DNA of 64,000 bases from Phyllobacterium sp. YR531 (GTDB lineage: Bacteria > Pseudomonadota > Alphaproteobacteria > Rhizobiales > Rhizobiaceae). The DNA lies in assembly GCF_000282595.1 (NCBI RefSeq), contig NZ_AKIZ01000035.1, positions 186,001 to 250,000 on the forward strand. Reading direction: 5' to 3'. Positions within the stretch are counted from its first letter, which is position 1; each line of letters starts with the position of its first letter. The notes under the pieces were generated by a model, which did not search any database, was not told where the DNA came from, and saw only the letters and a program-made list of their open reading frames with translations. Shown in pieces: positions 1 through 7,753 of this stretch. Position numbers and translations under genes: made by a program.

Positions 1-1005
1 GAGGGCGTCATCTGTGCCGAGGGTTATCTGTTCGAGCTTGAGCGACGCGGTTATCTGCAGGCGGGCCCGTTTGTCCCGGAAGTTGTGATTGAGCATCCGG
101 AAGCCGTGACACGCCTGCACGAGGATTTTGTCCATGCGGGCAGCGATGTCGTGGAGGCATTTACCTATTATGCACACCGGCAGAAGCTGAAGGTAATCGG
201 TCGCGAGGACATCCTTGAAGATATCAATCGTAGTGCCCTGCGCATTGCCAAGGATGTGGCCGACCGCAATGGTGGGCTGATGGCAGGCAACATCTGCAAT
301 ACCAATGCCTATGAAGCGAATGACAGGAAGACTCACGAAGCCGTAAGGGCGATGTTTGAAGAGCAGATCGGCTGGGCTGTTGAGGAAGGCGCGAATTTTC
401 TGATCGCTGAAACTATCGACTGGTATGGTGAAGCAGAAATTGCTCTGGACGTGATGAAGCGTACCGGGTTGCCGACCGTGGTTACACTTTCCGTGCACCG
501 TGAAGAAGAAATGTTTGATGGTGTATCTGTCGTGGAAGCATGCAAGCGGCTCGCTGCGGCGGGGGCGGATGTGGTTGGCCTGAACTGCCAACGCGGGCCG
601 AAGACTTTGTTGCCTGTGATTAGAAAAGTACGCGATGCAGTATCATGCCATGTTGCTGCTTTGCCGGTGCCTTACCGGACAACGGAAGCAGAGCCCACCT
701 TTCAATCGCTGACCGATCGTTCATGCAGTTGCATTCCCGGCAATCGGCCTTTCCCGACTGCGCTGGATCCCTTTACCTGCAATCGTTATGAGTGTGCGGA
801 GTTTGCAAAAGAAGCATTCGATCTTGGCGTTCGTTATCTCGGCCTGTGCTGCGGAGCAGCTCCACATCACATACGTGCTGTCGCCGAGGCGCTCGGACGG
901 ACAGTTCCGGCCAGCCGTTACTCTCCGGATATGTCGAAACATGCCTTTTTCGGCAGCGATGCTGCGATACCGGACCAGTATAAGGAAAGACGCGCCAATA
1001 TCTGA
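1..1005 (+). CDS. Homocysteine S-methyltransferase / BHMT-like protein, 5' end cut by window
   Basis: The frame is open from base 1, so the start lies outside the window and about 334 residues are visible. The family moves a methyl group from a donor such as betaine or S-methylmethionine to a thiol through a zinc held by three cysteines. The sequence shows the two family signatures: a Gly-Leu-Asn-Cys segment (GLNCQRGPKT) and a C-terminal double cysteine followed by Gly (LGLCCGAAPHHIR). Eighty-six bases separate it from the formaldehyde dehydrogenase gene on the same strand. That pairing fits betaine, dimethylglycine or sarcosine breakdown, where demethylation releases formaldehyde. The methyl donor cannot be told from sequence. 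The family call is firm and the substrate is inference. Confidence 0.85.
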   Translation, partial: EGVICAEGYLFELERRGYLQAGPFVPEVVIEHPEAVTRLHEDFVHAGSDVVEAFTYYAHRQKLKVIGREDILEDINRSALRIAKDVADRNGGLMAGNICNTNAYEANDRKTHEAVRAMFEEQIGWAVEEGANFLIAETIDWYGEAEIALDVMKRTGLPTVVTLSVHREEEMFDGVSVVEACKRLAAAGADVVGLNCQRGPKTLLPVIRKVRDAVSCHVAALPVPYRTTEAEPTFQSLTDRSCSCIPGNRPFPTALDPFTCNRYECAEFAKEAFDLGVRYLGLCCGAAPHHIRAVAEALGRTVPASRYSPDMSKHAFFGSDAAIPDQYKERRANI

Positions 1006-1091
1006 TCGGGTTCATGTCGCAGACGGGACGGTCACCCCGCAATTTCTGCATAAGATGACCATGCATGTTCAATCCAAGGGAGGAGTTCGTA

Positions 1092-2282
1092 ATGAGCAAA
1101 AACAGAGGCGTGGTCTATATCGGCCCCGGTAAGGTGGAGGTTCAGGATATCGCTGATCCAAGGCTCGAAGCGCCAGACGGACGGGCAACTGGTCACGCCG
1201 TCATCCTCAAGGTTCTGTCGACCAATATTTGCGGCTCTGACCAACACATGGTGCGTGGCCGTACCACTGCAGAACCCGGACTGGTGCTTGGCCATGAGAT
1301 TACCGGCGAGATCATTGAAAAAGGCAGTGATGTCGAAATGCTCTGTGTTGGCGATATCGTATCGGTGCCGTTCAATGTCGCGTGCGGTCGCTGCCGTACC
1401 TGCAAATCACAGGACACCGGCGTCTGCCTGACAGTTAACCCGGCACGCGCAGGAGGAGCCTATGGTTACGTAGACATGGGCGGGTGGATCGGTGGACAGG
1501 CTCGCTATGTCACTGTGCCTTATGCGGATTTCAACCTGTTGAAAATTCCGGATCGTGATCGCGCCATGGCAAAGATGCGTGATCTGACCATGCTGTCGGA
1601 TATTTTGCCAACCGGTTTTCATGGTGCGGTCAAGGCCGGAGTAGGCGTTGGCTCGGTTGTCTATGTGGCAGGTGCAGGGCCTGTCGGTCTGGCCGCAGCC
1701 GCCTCAGCGCGTATTCTTGGCGCCGCCGTAGTAATGATCGGGGATTTCAACAAGGAACGTCTCGCTCACGCGGCAAAGGTCGGTTTCGAGCCTATCGATC
1801 TTTCAGCGAGCGACCGTCTCGGCGACATGATTGCACAGGTGACCGGCAGCAACGAAGTGGATAGCGCGATTGATGCTGTCGGCTTCGAAGCGCGCGGGCA
1901 CAGCGGTGGTGAGCAGCCAGCAGTTGTGCTCAACCAGATGATGGAGATTACACGTGCGGCTGGGTCCATCGGTATTCCGGGGCTGTATGTGACGGAAGAT
2001 CCAGGCGCTGTGGATGGTGCCGCCAAACAAGGCAATCTCTCGCTCCGTTTTGGTCTTGGTTGGGCGAAGGCACAGTCATTCCACACAGGCCAGACGCCTG
2101 TGCTGAAATATAATCGCCAACTGATGCAGGCAATTCTTTATGACCGCCTGCCGATTGCCGATATCGTCAATGCAACAATCATTTCGCTTGAAGATGCAGT
2201 GCAAGGCTACGAGACTTTCGACAAGGGAGCGGCACAGAAATTCGTGCTTGACCCGCATGGTGCTCTCGCCAATGCGGCCTAG
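1092..2282 (+). CDS. fdhA: Glutathione-independent formaldehyde dehydrogenase (zinc MDR family)
   Basis: This 396-residue zinc-dependent medium-chain dehydrogenase oxidises formaldehyde with NAD without glutathione. It has the catalytic zinc region (NICGSDQHMVRGR, then GHEITGE), a structural zinc lobe with clustered cysteines (CGRCRTCKSQDTGVC), and a Rossmann segment near residue 180 (VAGAGPVGLAAA). The inserted Gly-rich loop GGAYGYVDMGGWIGGQ is typical of the Pseudomonas putida FdhA group. The ATG at 1092 is chosen over an upstream in-frame ATG at 1065 because the purine-rich AAGGGAGGAG at 1076-1085 sits at proper spacing. It follows the methyltransferase-like gene and ends at a strong terminator, so the two probably form the end of a methyl-group catabolism operon. 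Confidence 0.92.
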   Translation: MSKNRGVVYIGPGKVEVQDIADPRLEAPDGRATGHAVILKVLSTNICGSDQHMVRGRTTAEPGLVLGHEITGEIIEKGSDVEMLCVGDIVSVPFNVACGRCRTCKSQDTGVCLTVNPARAGGAYGYVDMGGWIGGQARYVTVPYADFNLLKIPDRDRAMAKMRDLTMLSDILPTGFHGAVKAGVGVGSVVYVAGAGPVGLAAAASARILGAAVVMIGDFNKERLAHAAKVGFEPIDLSASDRLGDMIAQVTGSNEVDSAIDAVGFEARGHSGGEQPAVVLNQMMEITRAAGSIGIPGLYVTEDPGAVDGAAKQGNLSLRFGLGWAKAQSFHTGQTPVLKYNRQLMQAILYDRLPIADIVNATIISLEDAVQGYETFDKGAAQKFVLDPHGALANAA

Positions 2283-2300
2283 AGTCTCCAAAGTACGTCT

Positions 2301-2329
2301 AAGCCCGCTCCTTTTGGGGCGGGCTTTTT
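2301..2329 (+). terminator. Rho-independent terminator after fdhA
   Basis: A near-perfect GC-rich stem (AAGCCCGC arm against GCGGGCTT) with a short T-rich loop is followed by a run of five T. It lies 18 bases after the fdhA stop codon and touches the stop codon of the convergent permease gene, so it may also serve the siderophore-uptake operon arriving from the other side. Confidence 0.9.
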
Positions 2330-3363
2330 CATGAGGCATCGCGGATAAGGAGCCACAGCATGTAAAGTCCGCCGATACTCACCGTAACAATACCGACAGG
2401 AAGGCTGAACGGGCTGAAGACGTGCTGCGCGACAGCGTCAGCACCGAGAAGAAGCAAGGCACCGGTACAGGCCGATGCAACAAGTGTCATGGAGCGGGTG
2501 CGGCATAGTCTTTGTGCAATCTGTGGCGCGGCAAGAGCAATGAAAACGATGGGGCCAGTGGCGGCCGTTGCTGCGGCAACCAGCATAACGCCCACGACCA
2601 TCAGCCAAAGGCGTGTCGAGCCGACTGGCAGGCCTAGAGCCCCAGCCATATCATCTCCCATCTCCATCATGCGAACCCGGCGCGCTAGTCCAAGACAGAA
2701 AAACATGCCGACCATGCAGGCAATCGCTGATGGTACGGCTTTGGTCCAAGTCATTCCATTGAGTGAGCCTGCGCCCCACAGAGCAGCGCTCATGACTGTT
2801 TCGAGACTGCCTGTGATCATCAACCACATGTTGAATGCGGTCAGCATGGCGCTGACGGCGATACCGATCATGATGAGCCGGAATCCCTGTATGCCTTGTC
2901 GCCAGCTGAGCACATACACCATGATCGCCGTTGCAAGCCCGCCTCCCAGCGCGCCCAGAGTAATCGTGACATTATCGCCATGGAAGAGAACGATTGTGAC
3001 GAGAACCCCCGTATAAGCGCCGGTGTTGAAACCGATTATATCTGGACTGCCAAGAGGGTTGCGAATGAGCGATTGAAATATGGCGCCGCTCATTCCCAAC
3101 GCTGCTCCGAGTATCAAAGCCAGGATGATACGAGGCAAGCGCCAGTCCAGCACGATCATGGCGATACGTGGATCGGCGCGACCACTTAATGCGGAAAGAG
3201 TGTCGGCAAATGAGAGCGGTAATGTTCCAAGTCCAAGCACAAAAATGGCAAGGATCAGCGCCATAATGGCGAGCACAATCGATATGATGATATGTCGCAA
3301 CTGCAGTCGCAGATTGAAGCGTCCGTCCATGTTGCCGATAAGGATTTTTCGATTTGACAGCAT
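2329..3363 (-). CDS. Iron-siderophore ABC transporter permease, FecCD family (FepG-like)
   Basis: This 344-residue inner-membrane permease is the second of two FecCD-type subunits that form the channel for ferric-siderophore import with a FepC-like ATPase. Hallmarks are repeated hydrophobic segments, the N-terminal stretch WRLPRIILALILGAALGMSG, and the coupling region MEMGDDMAGALGLPVG. The open frame extends 44 codons upstream, but the ATG at 3363 is chosen because it overlaps the stop of the preceding permease gene by one base (TAATG), a sign of translational coupling. It is the last gene of a leftward operon (araC-like, fepB-like, entS-like, fepD-like, fepG-like). Confidence 0.9.
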   Translation of the reverse strand: MLSNRKILIGNMDGRFNLRLQLRHIIISIVLAIMALILAIFVLGLGTLPLSFADTLSALSGRADPRIAMIVLDWRLPRIILALILGAALGMSGAIFQSLIRNPLGSPDIIGFNTGAYTGVLVTIVLFHGDNVTITLGALGGGLATAIMVYVLSWRQGIQGFRLIMIGIAVSAMLTAFNMWLMITGSLETVMSAALWGAGSLNGMTWTKAVPSAIACMVGMFFCLGLARRVRMMEMGDDMAGALGLPVGSTRLWLMVVGVMLVAAATAATGPIVFIALAAPQIAQRLCRTRSMTLVASACTGALLLLGADAVAQHVFSPFSLPVGIVTVSIGGLYMLWLLIRDAS

Positions 3364-4364
3364 TACTGCAACGCTGTCCGTGCAGTGCTGTTTCCGCGAG
3401 CCAGAAGAATGAGCACAGGAGCGCCAATAAAGGCTGTGACGATGGAAACACGTAATTCTCCAGCCACGATCAGGCGTCCAGCGATATCGGAACATAAGAG
3501 CAGGATCGGCGCATAAAGAAACGAAAACGGCAGCATCCAGCGCAAATCCGGCCCGACCACCCAGCGGGCAATATAAGGGATCATCAAGCCAACAAAGCCG
3601 ATAGGGCCGGCAACAGCTGTCACCGTGCCGGACAGGAGTGCGACAGTCAGCAGGGTTGCAGTTTGGGTCTTCAGCGGATTAGTACCGAGCGACGCTGCCA
3701 TATCGTCGCCCATCTCCAAGGCATTGAGCGGACGGGCGAGAACAAACGCTATGATGCATCCAACGCAGATAATCGGAATTGCGGCAAGAACGAGTGTCAG
3801 ATCACCGACATCCAGTGAGCCCGCCATCCAGAAGCGCATGCGATTGAACACGGCTGGTTGCAGAAGCGCTATTCCCGAGGATACGCCACTCATCATTGCG
3901 CCAACCGCCAGCCCGGCAAGGATGAAGCGTACCGGATCAGGCTTGGCGACTCCCTTGATGCTGATGAGATGGACAAGCAAGGCCGTCGTTAATGCCCCCG
4001 CAAAACTATAGGCAAAAAGTACGTGCGGCTGGCTGATGCCTGCAAAGGCAAAGCCGAGAGTGACTGCGAGGCCTGCGCCGGCATTGACGCCGACAATACC
4101 GGGATCAGCTAGCGGATTGCGTGTCAGGGTCTGCATCAACGCGCCGGAAATTCCAAGAGCTGCTCCGCCGAAAAGCCCGATGAGCGCGCGAGGCAGGCGC
4201 GATTGCAGGATGATTGTGCCATCCGGTCCCGTATCACGCCCAAGAAGACTATCAATCACCACCTGCAAAGGCAGGGACTTTGCTCCTATACCGAGGCTGC
4301 CGATGAAAATCGCAACAAGAGCAACCAGCCCGACAACGAGCCATATCAGGCGGGTAGATTTCAT
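3363..4364 (-). CDS. Iron-siderophore ABC transporter permease, FecCD family (FepD-like)
   Basis: This 333-residue polytopic membrane protein is the first FecCD permease of the ferric-catecholate importer. It has the family N-terminal motif RLPRALIGLFGGAALGISGA, the RNPLADPGIVGVNAGA loop and the EMGDDMAASLG coupling helix that contacts the ATPase. Its start overlaps the stop of the entS-like gene by four bases and its stop overlaps the next permease by one, so three genes are translationally coupled. The matching ATPase is not here but about 16 kb away at 20328-21146. FepD and FepG roles are assigned by order only. Confidence 0.9.
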   Translation of the reverse strand: MKSTRLIWLVVGLVALVAIFIGSLGIGAKSLPLQVVIDSLLGRDTGPDGTIILQSRLPRALIGLFGGAALGISGALMQTLTRNPLADPGIVGVNAGAGLAVTLGFAFAGISQPHVLFAYSFAGALTTALLVHLISIKGVAKPDPVRFILAGLAVGAMMSGVSSGIALLQPAVFNRMRFWMAGSLDVGDLTLVLAAIPIICVGCIIAFVLARPLNALEMGDDMAASLGTNPLKTQTATLLTVALLSGTVTAVAGPIGFVGLMIPYIARWVVGPDLRWMLPFSFLYAPILLLCSDIAGRLIVAGELRVSIVTAFIGAPVLILLARGNSTARTALQ

Positions 4365-5638
4365 TGCGTCGCGCTGTCGGTAGCCAATGCCTGGTCAAGT
4401 GGTTCACTGTCTGCTTCAGCCACGCCTTTTGATAGATTACGCAGGCTGCTGAAGCCGAAGGTCATGGCAGCGCTGATGAGGAAGACACCCGTGCCGAACC
4501 AGAAGACCGATGCCATTGGTGCCAAGGCGCGCGAAAGGCTACCCATGACGATGGACCCGCCCGGGTCACCCACAACATCTTGTGCAGCCCACAAACTATT
4601 GACGCGGCCTAGCAGATGATCGGGCGTATTGGTCTGTACGAGCGTATATTGCATCAGTGAAGCGATGGAACCGAGATAACCGAACACTGCAAGAATGATG
4701 AGTACTGGCACGAGATGACTGACCAGCCCAATGGCACCCAACAGGGCGGAAGCGCCACAGACGCAACCAAGCAGCAGCTGGCCAGGTAAAGGGAAGCGCC
4801 CCACCCAACCACTGGTGAATGCACCGATCATCGCGCCGAGAGGTACAGCTGAGTACATAAGGCCAATCCCGACGGGCCCGGCGGCAAAACTATCGGCAAT
4901 TGAGGGAAACATGACGCGGATGGCGCTTAGGGCCGATTGCAATGTTCCAACAGCAATGACCGCGCCAACGATCTTGTTTTGCAGCAGGAAGGCAAAGCCA
5001 TCCATCATTGCATGAAGGGGATGCTCATCACCGCGTTCGCCCGGCAGAAGCGCTGGCAGGCGGAAAAGCGGTATGAGCGTGCCGAGTGTTCCAACACCTG
5101 CAATGAGATAGTTCCAGCTGACATCAGCAGAAGCGATAATCAAACCGCCGATAAGCGGTGCAAGAATGGCGCCGAAGCGGACAGTAATCATGGAAAGTGC
5201 GCCTGCTGCAGGCAGGTTCTCCCGTCCGACGAGTGTCGGAATGGCAGCCATCAGCGCAGTCATTCCGATAGCGCCGAAAAACCCATCCCACAGTGAGACC
5301 AAATAAAGCGCTACAAGGCTTGGGCTGCTGAGAAAGCCATTGAGTGCAAGGACGAGAAAGCCCACGCCGCAGAGGCCACGCGCCAGTAAAATAAGACGCC
5401 GCCTGTCGTGATGGTCTGCAAGGACACCACCAGCCATGAGGCCAACAAACATTCCGATGCCATCCAGCGCGATGACAATGCCAACCTGAAGAGCCGAGCC
5501 GGTGAGCTGATGAATCTGGACGGGCACGGCCACGGTGAGGATACCAAGCGCGATGACGGACATCATGCGTGCGGCAAACACCGCCCGGAAGTTCGCATTG
5601 CATTTCAACAGGCTGAAGTCGACGATAAAGGAGGCCAT
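4361..5638 (-). CDS. entS: Enterobactin-type siderophore exporter, EntS-like MFS protein
   Basis: This 425-residue major-facilitator protein probably moves the newly made catecholate siderophore across the inner membrane. It resembles E. coli EntS along its whole length: SLLKCNANFRAVFAARM near the start, GMFVGLMAGGVLADHHDRR in the first half, LYLVSLWDGFFGAIGMTAL, and LMQYTLVQTNTPDHLLGRVN followed by a LWAAQDVVGD segment. The ATG at 5638 matches the EntS start better than the upstream in-frame TTG at 5686. Its location between the periplasmic binding protein and permease genes puts export and import in one iron-regulated operon. Confidence 0.9.
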   Translation of the reverse strand: MASFIVDFSLLKCNANFRAVFAARMMSVIALGILTVAVPVQIHQLTGSALQVGIVIALDGIGMFVGLMAGGVLADHHDRRRLILLARGLCGVGFLVLALNGFLSSPSLVALYLVSLWDGFFGAIGMTALMAAIPTLVGRENLPAAGALSMITVRFGAILAPLIGGLIIASADVSWNYLIAGVGTLGTLIPLFRLPALLPGERGDEHPLHAMMDGFAFLLQNKIVGAVIAVGTLQSALSAIRVMFPSIADSFAAGPVGIGLMYSAVPLGAMIGAFTSGWVGRFPLPGQLLLGCVCGASALLGAIGLVSHLVPVLIILAVFGYLGSIASLMQYTLVQTNTPDHLLGRVNSLWAAQDVVGDPGGSIVMGSLSRALAPMASVFWFGTGVFLISAAMTFGFSSLRNLSKGVAEADSEPLDQALATDSATQ

Positions 5639-5695
5639 GATGTTATGTCTAACCTTGTGCGGGCAGGTGGGAAGGAAATAATTCAATGAAACGCG

Positions 5696-6679
5696 TTACG
5701 CGAAAAGCCGTGTCAGCCGTTCCAGCATGTGTGAGGCGCTGTAATAGTCGAGACGGAATGTATCCAGGCCCATGGCGTACACGCGTTTGCCGGAAACAGA
5801 CTTGATGTGTTTGAGAAAGATATTGGAATTGACTTGATCAATGATCTTGTCATCGGCGGCGAACAGCAACAGCGTCTCTCCATTGACACCATAGGCAAAC
5901 TGTTCGCCGGACAGCTGAATGATATCGCTGCGGATGCCCATTGTGGTCAGCGTCTTTACCTCGGGCGGAATAGTTGCAAGCTCGAACCCGAGGGAAAGCA
6001 GCAGCTTTCCCTGCGCAGAAGCAGGTGTCCAGATATTGGCACCGGAATCATCCTCATAGTAGACCGCAGCGGTGGTCGGCTGCGGCGGAAGCCGGAGTTT
6101 TGACTTTGTATTGGCAACGCGTTTGTCGAAGTCGGCGATTACTGCCGCGGCTTCGGCTTCGAGTCCCGTTGCCTCGCCCAGCAATACAGCGACTTCCTGC
6201 CAGCTCTTGTCATCGTAGTTCACAACAAGTGTCGGTGCGATCTGGCTGATCTGGTCATAGAGGCGTAGTGCGCTGTCGCCGCCTGTCGCTGACATCACAA
6301 TGAGGTCCGGTGCTGCGGCCATGACGGCTTCTACATCCGGTTCGGTACGATAAACGGGTACAACGCCTCTTTCATGGGCGATTTCCGCCCATTGGGTAAA
6401 GAAGCCCGCATGATCGGCGACCGTTCCCATATTGTTGGTGGCGGAGCTTGCTGCCACGGGTGCGTTGATGGCAAGCAGGGTTCCTGTGAGCGTAACGCTG
6501 GTGGAGACGATGCGCTGAGGCTTCTGTGTCAATGCCAACGCTCCTTTTGGCGTATTGACGCTGCGCGGCCAACCGCTGTCGCCGGCCATTGCGTGATCGA
6601 TAAACCGGGTTCGGCTTGCCAGCAAGGCCAAGGCAGCACCCGATAGGAATGTGCGCCGTTTCCATAAAAGTGCGGTCAT
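5696..6679 (-). CDS. Ferric-siderophore periplasmic binding protein (FepB-like) with Tat signal
   Basis: The 327-residue protein is a class III periplasmic binding protein that would receive the ferric catecholate from the outer-membrane receptor and hand it to the FecCD permeases. The N-terminus carries a twin-arginine motif (KRRTFLSG) before a hydrophobic stretch ending in Ala-Met-Ala, so export is probably by the Tat system. The body shows family features such as QKPQRIVSTSVTLTGTLLAI and AAPDLIVMSATGGDSAL. It lies 8 bases downstream of the AraC-type regulator gene and 57 bases upstream of the entS-like start. The family is clear; the exact ferric ligand is inferred from the surrounding catecholate genes. 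Confidence 0.88.
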   Translation of the reverse strand: MTALLWKRRTFLSGAALALLASRTRFIDHAMAGDSGWPRSVNTPKGALALTQKPQRIVSTSVTLTGTLLAINAPVAASSATNNMGTVADHAGFFTQWAEIAHERGVVPVYRTEPDVEAVMAAAPDLIVMSATGGDSALRLYDQISQIAPTLVVNYDDKSWQEVAVLLGEATGLEAEAAAVIADFDKRVANTKSKLRLPPQPTTAAVYYEDDSGANIWTPASAQGKLLLSLGFELATIPPEVKTLTTMGIRSDIIQLSGEQFAYGVNGETLLLFAADDKIIDQVNSNIFLKHIKSVSGKRVYAMGLDTFRLDYYSASHMLERLTRLFA

Positions 6680-6687
6680 AATCTTGA

Positions 6688-7563
6688 TTACCTGCGCTTG
6701 TACTTTGGCGAAACGCCATAGGTTTTCTTGAATGCTGTCGTGAAATTGGATGGAGTATTATACCCCGCCAGATGTGCGGCTTGGCCGATGGTTGCGCCTT
6801 CCCGTTCCAACGCATCATAGGCAAGTTCAAGCCGGCTACGGCGGATGAACTCGAACACCGTTACGCCGTAATGTTCTTTGAAATGGCGTTGAATCGAGGA
6901 AACACTGCCGCCGCATTCGCGGGCAATGGTTTCGATGGTCAGTTCTTCACCGAGATTGGCAAGAATGTAATTGTAAACACGTTCGCTTTGGCGCGCGTTG
7001 GACAGATGTGGACTATGTCGTTCCGCCTTGTGGGCGGCCAGATCAACGCAGGTCAATGACATGAGATCGAAGGCGCGAGAGCTGCGGAACAGGGTGCGCA
7101 TTTCGCCCTGCATTCCGATCGGTGGGTGCATCAATTGTTCGGCAAGGCCAAGAATGTGCCTGCTGGCATCGATGCGGAAATGGGCGAGGTGAGTTGAAAG
7201 GAACTCCTTAAGTGCAGGCACACCATCGCTCTGGGCGCTGATCAGCCAGTTCATCCACGACAGAGGTGCTGAAATCATCACCTTGCGAAGCGGCACCTTG
7301 CTTGCATTTATGAAAGTGAGTTTGGAGGCACGCGCAACATTCAACACAAACACAAACGGCGCGCATGTTTCGCCAAATCCCGCATCGATGCGGAAGGGCA
7401 CATCGTCAACAATGAAATGCTGTGCTCCCTGCAGCAGGACCATGACGATGAATTTTGCCGAAATGTCCTGCGTATCCGTGTCTGACGTGCATGCGGGAAC
7501 ACCCTCTATCGTGCCGACGAACAGGGGCTGCGGGATACTGAGATTCATCACGGCGTGCTGCAT
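6688..7563 (-). CDS. AraC-family transcriptional regulator of siderophore genes
   Basis: This 291-residue protein has a C-terminal AraC DNA-binding domain (residues about 190-290) with both helix-turn-helix units (LTIETIARECGGSVSSIQRHF and TIGQAAHLAGYNTPSNFTTA) and the family ending FKKTYGVSPKYKRR. The N-terminal half is a cupin-like sensing domain seen in AraC proteins of the AlcR/YbtA/PchR kind, which often bind the ferric siderophore and activate uptake genes. It is the first gene of the leftward transport operon and diverges from the TonB-dependent receptor gene, with an IRO box between them. The siderophore-sensing role is inference from context. Confidence 0.85.
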   Translation of the reverse strand: MQHAVMNLSIPQPLFVGTIEGVPACTSDTDTQDISAKFIVMVLLQGAQHFIVDDVPFRIDAGFGETCAPFVFVLNVARASKLTFINASKVPLRKVMISAPLSWMNWLISAQSDGVPALKEFLSTHLAHFRIDASRHILGLAEQLMHPPIGMQGEMRTLFRSSRAFDLMSLTCVDLAAHKAERHSPHLSNARQSERVYNYILANLGEELTIETIARECGGSVSSIQRHFKEHYGVTVFEFIRRSRLELAYDALEREGATIGQAAHLAGYNTPSNFTTAFKKTYGVSPKYKRR

Positions 7564-7687
7564 GATTGGGCCTTATCAGAAATTTCCGTTTGCAAATGGG
7601 TCGCATTTCGGGGCTGCCGTTTGAACAAAGGTTTTTGCCGTTTTGTCAAAAAGCGTTCTGTCGACAGCGCGTATAGCATCATATACA

Positions 7688-7702
7688 TGACATTCTTAGT
7701 CA
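7688..7702. promoter_or_regulatory. Putative RirA iron-responsive operator (IRO box)
   Basis: The 15-base sequence TGACATTCTTAGTCA fits TGA-N9-TCA, the IRO consensus of the rhizobial iron regulator RirA. It lies between the divergent AraC regulator gene (start at 7563) and the TonB receptor gene (start at 7754), 51 bases before the receptor start codon. Repression of both directions under iron sufficiency is the expected effect. The match is seen; binding is inferred. Confidence 0.7.
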
Positions 7703-7753
7703 AGTTTATTGGGTGCTAGTTCAGCACGTCTAGGATTGCAAGGACCTTTATTG

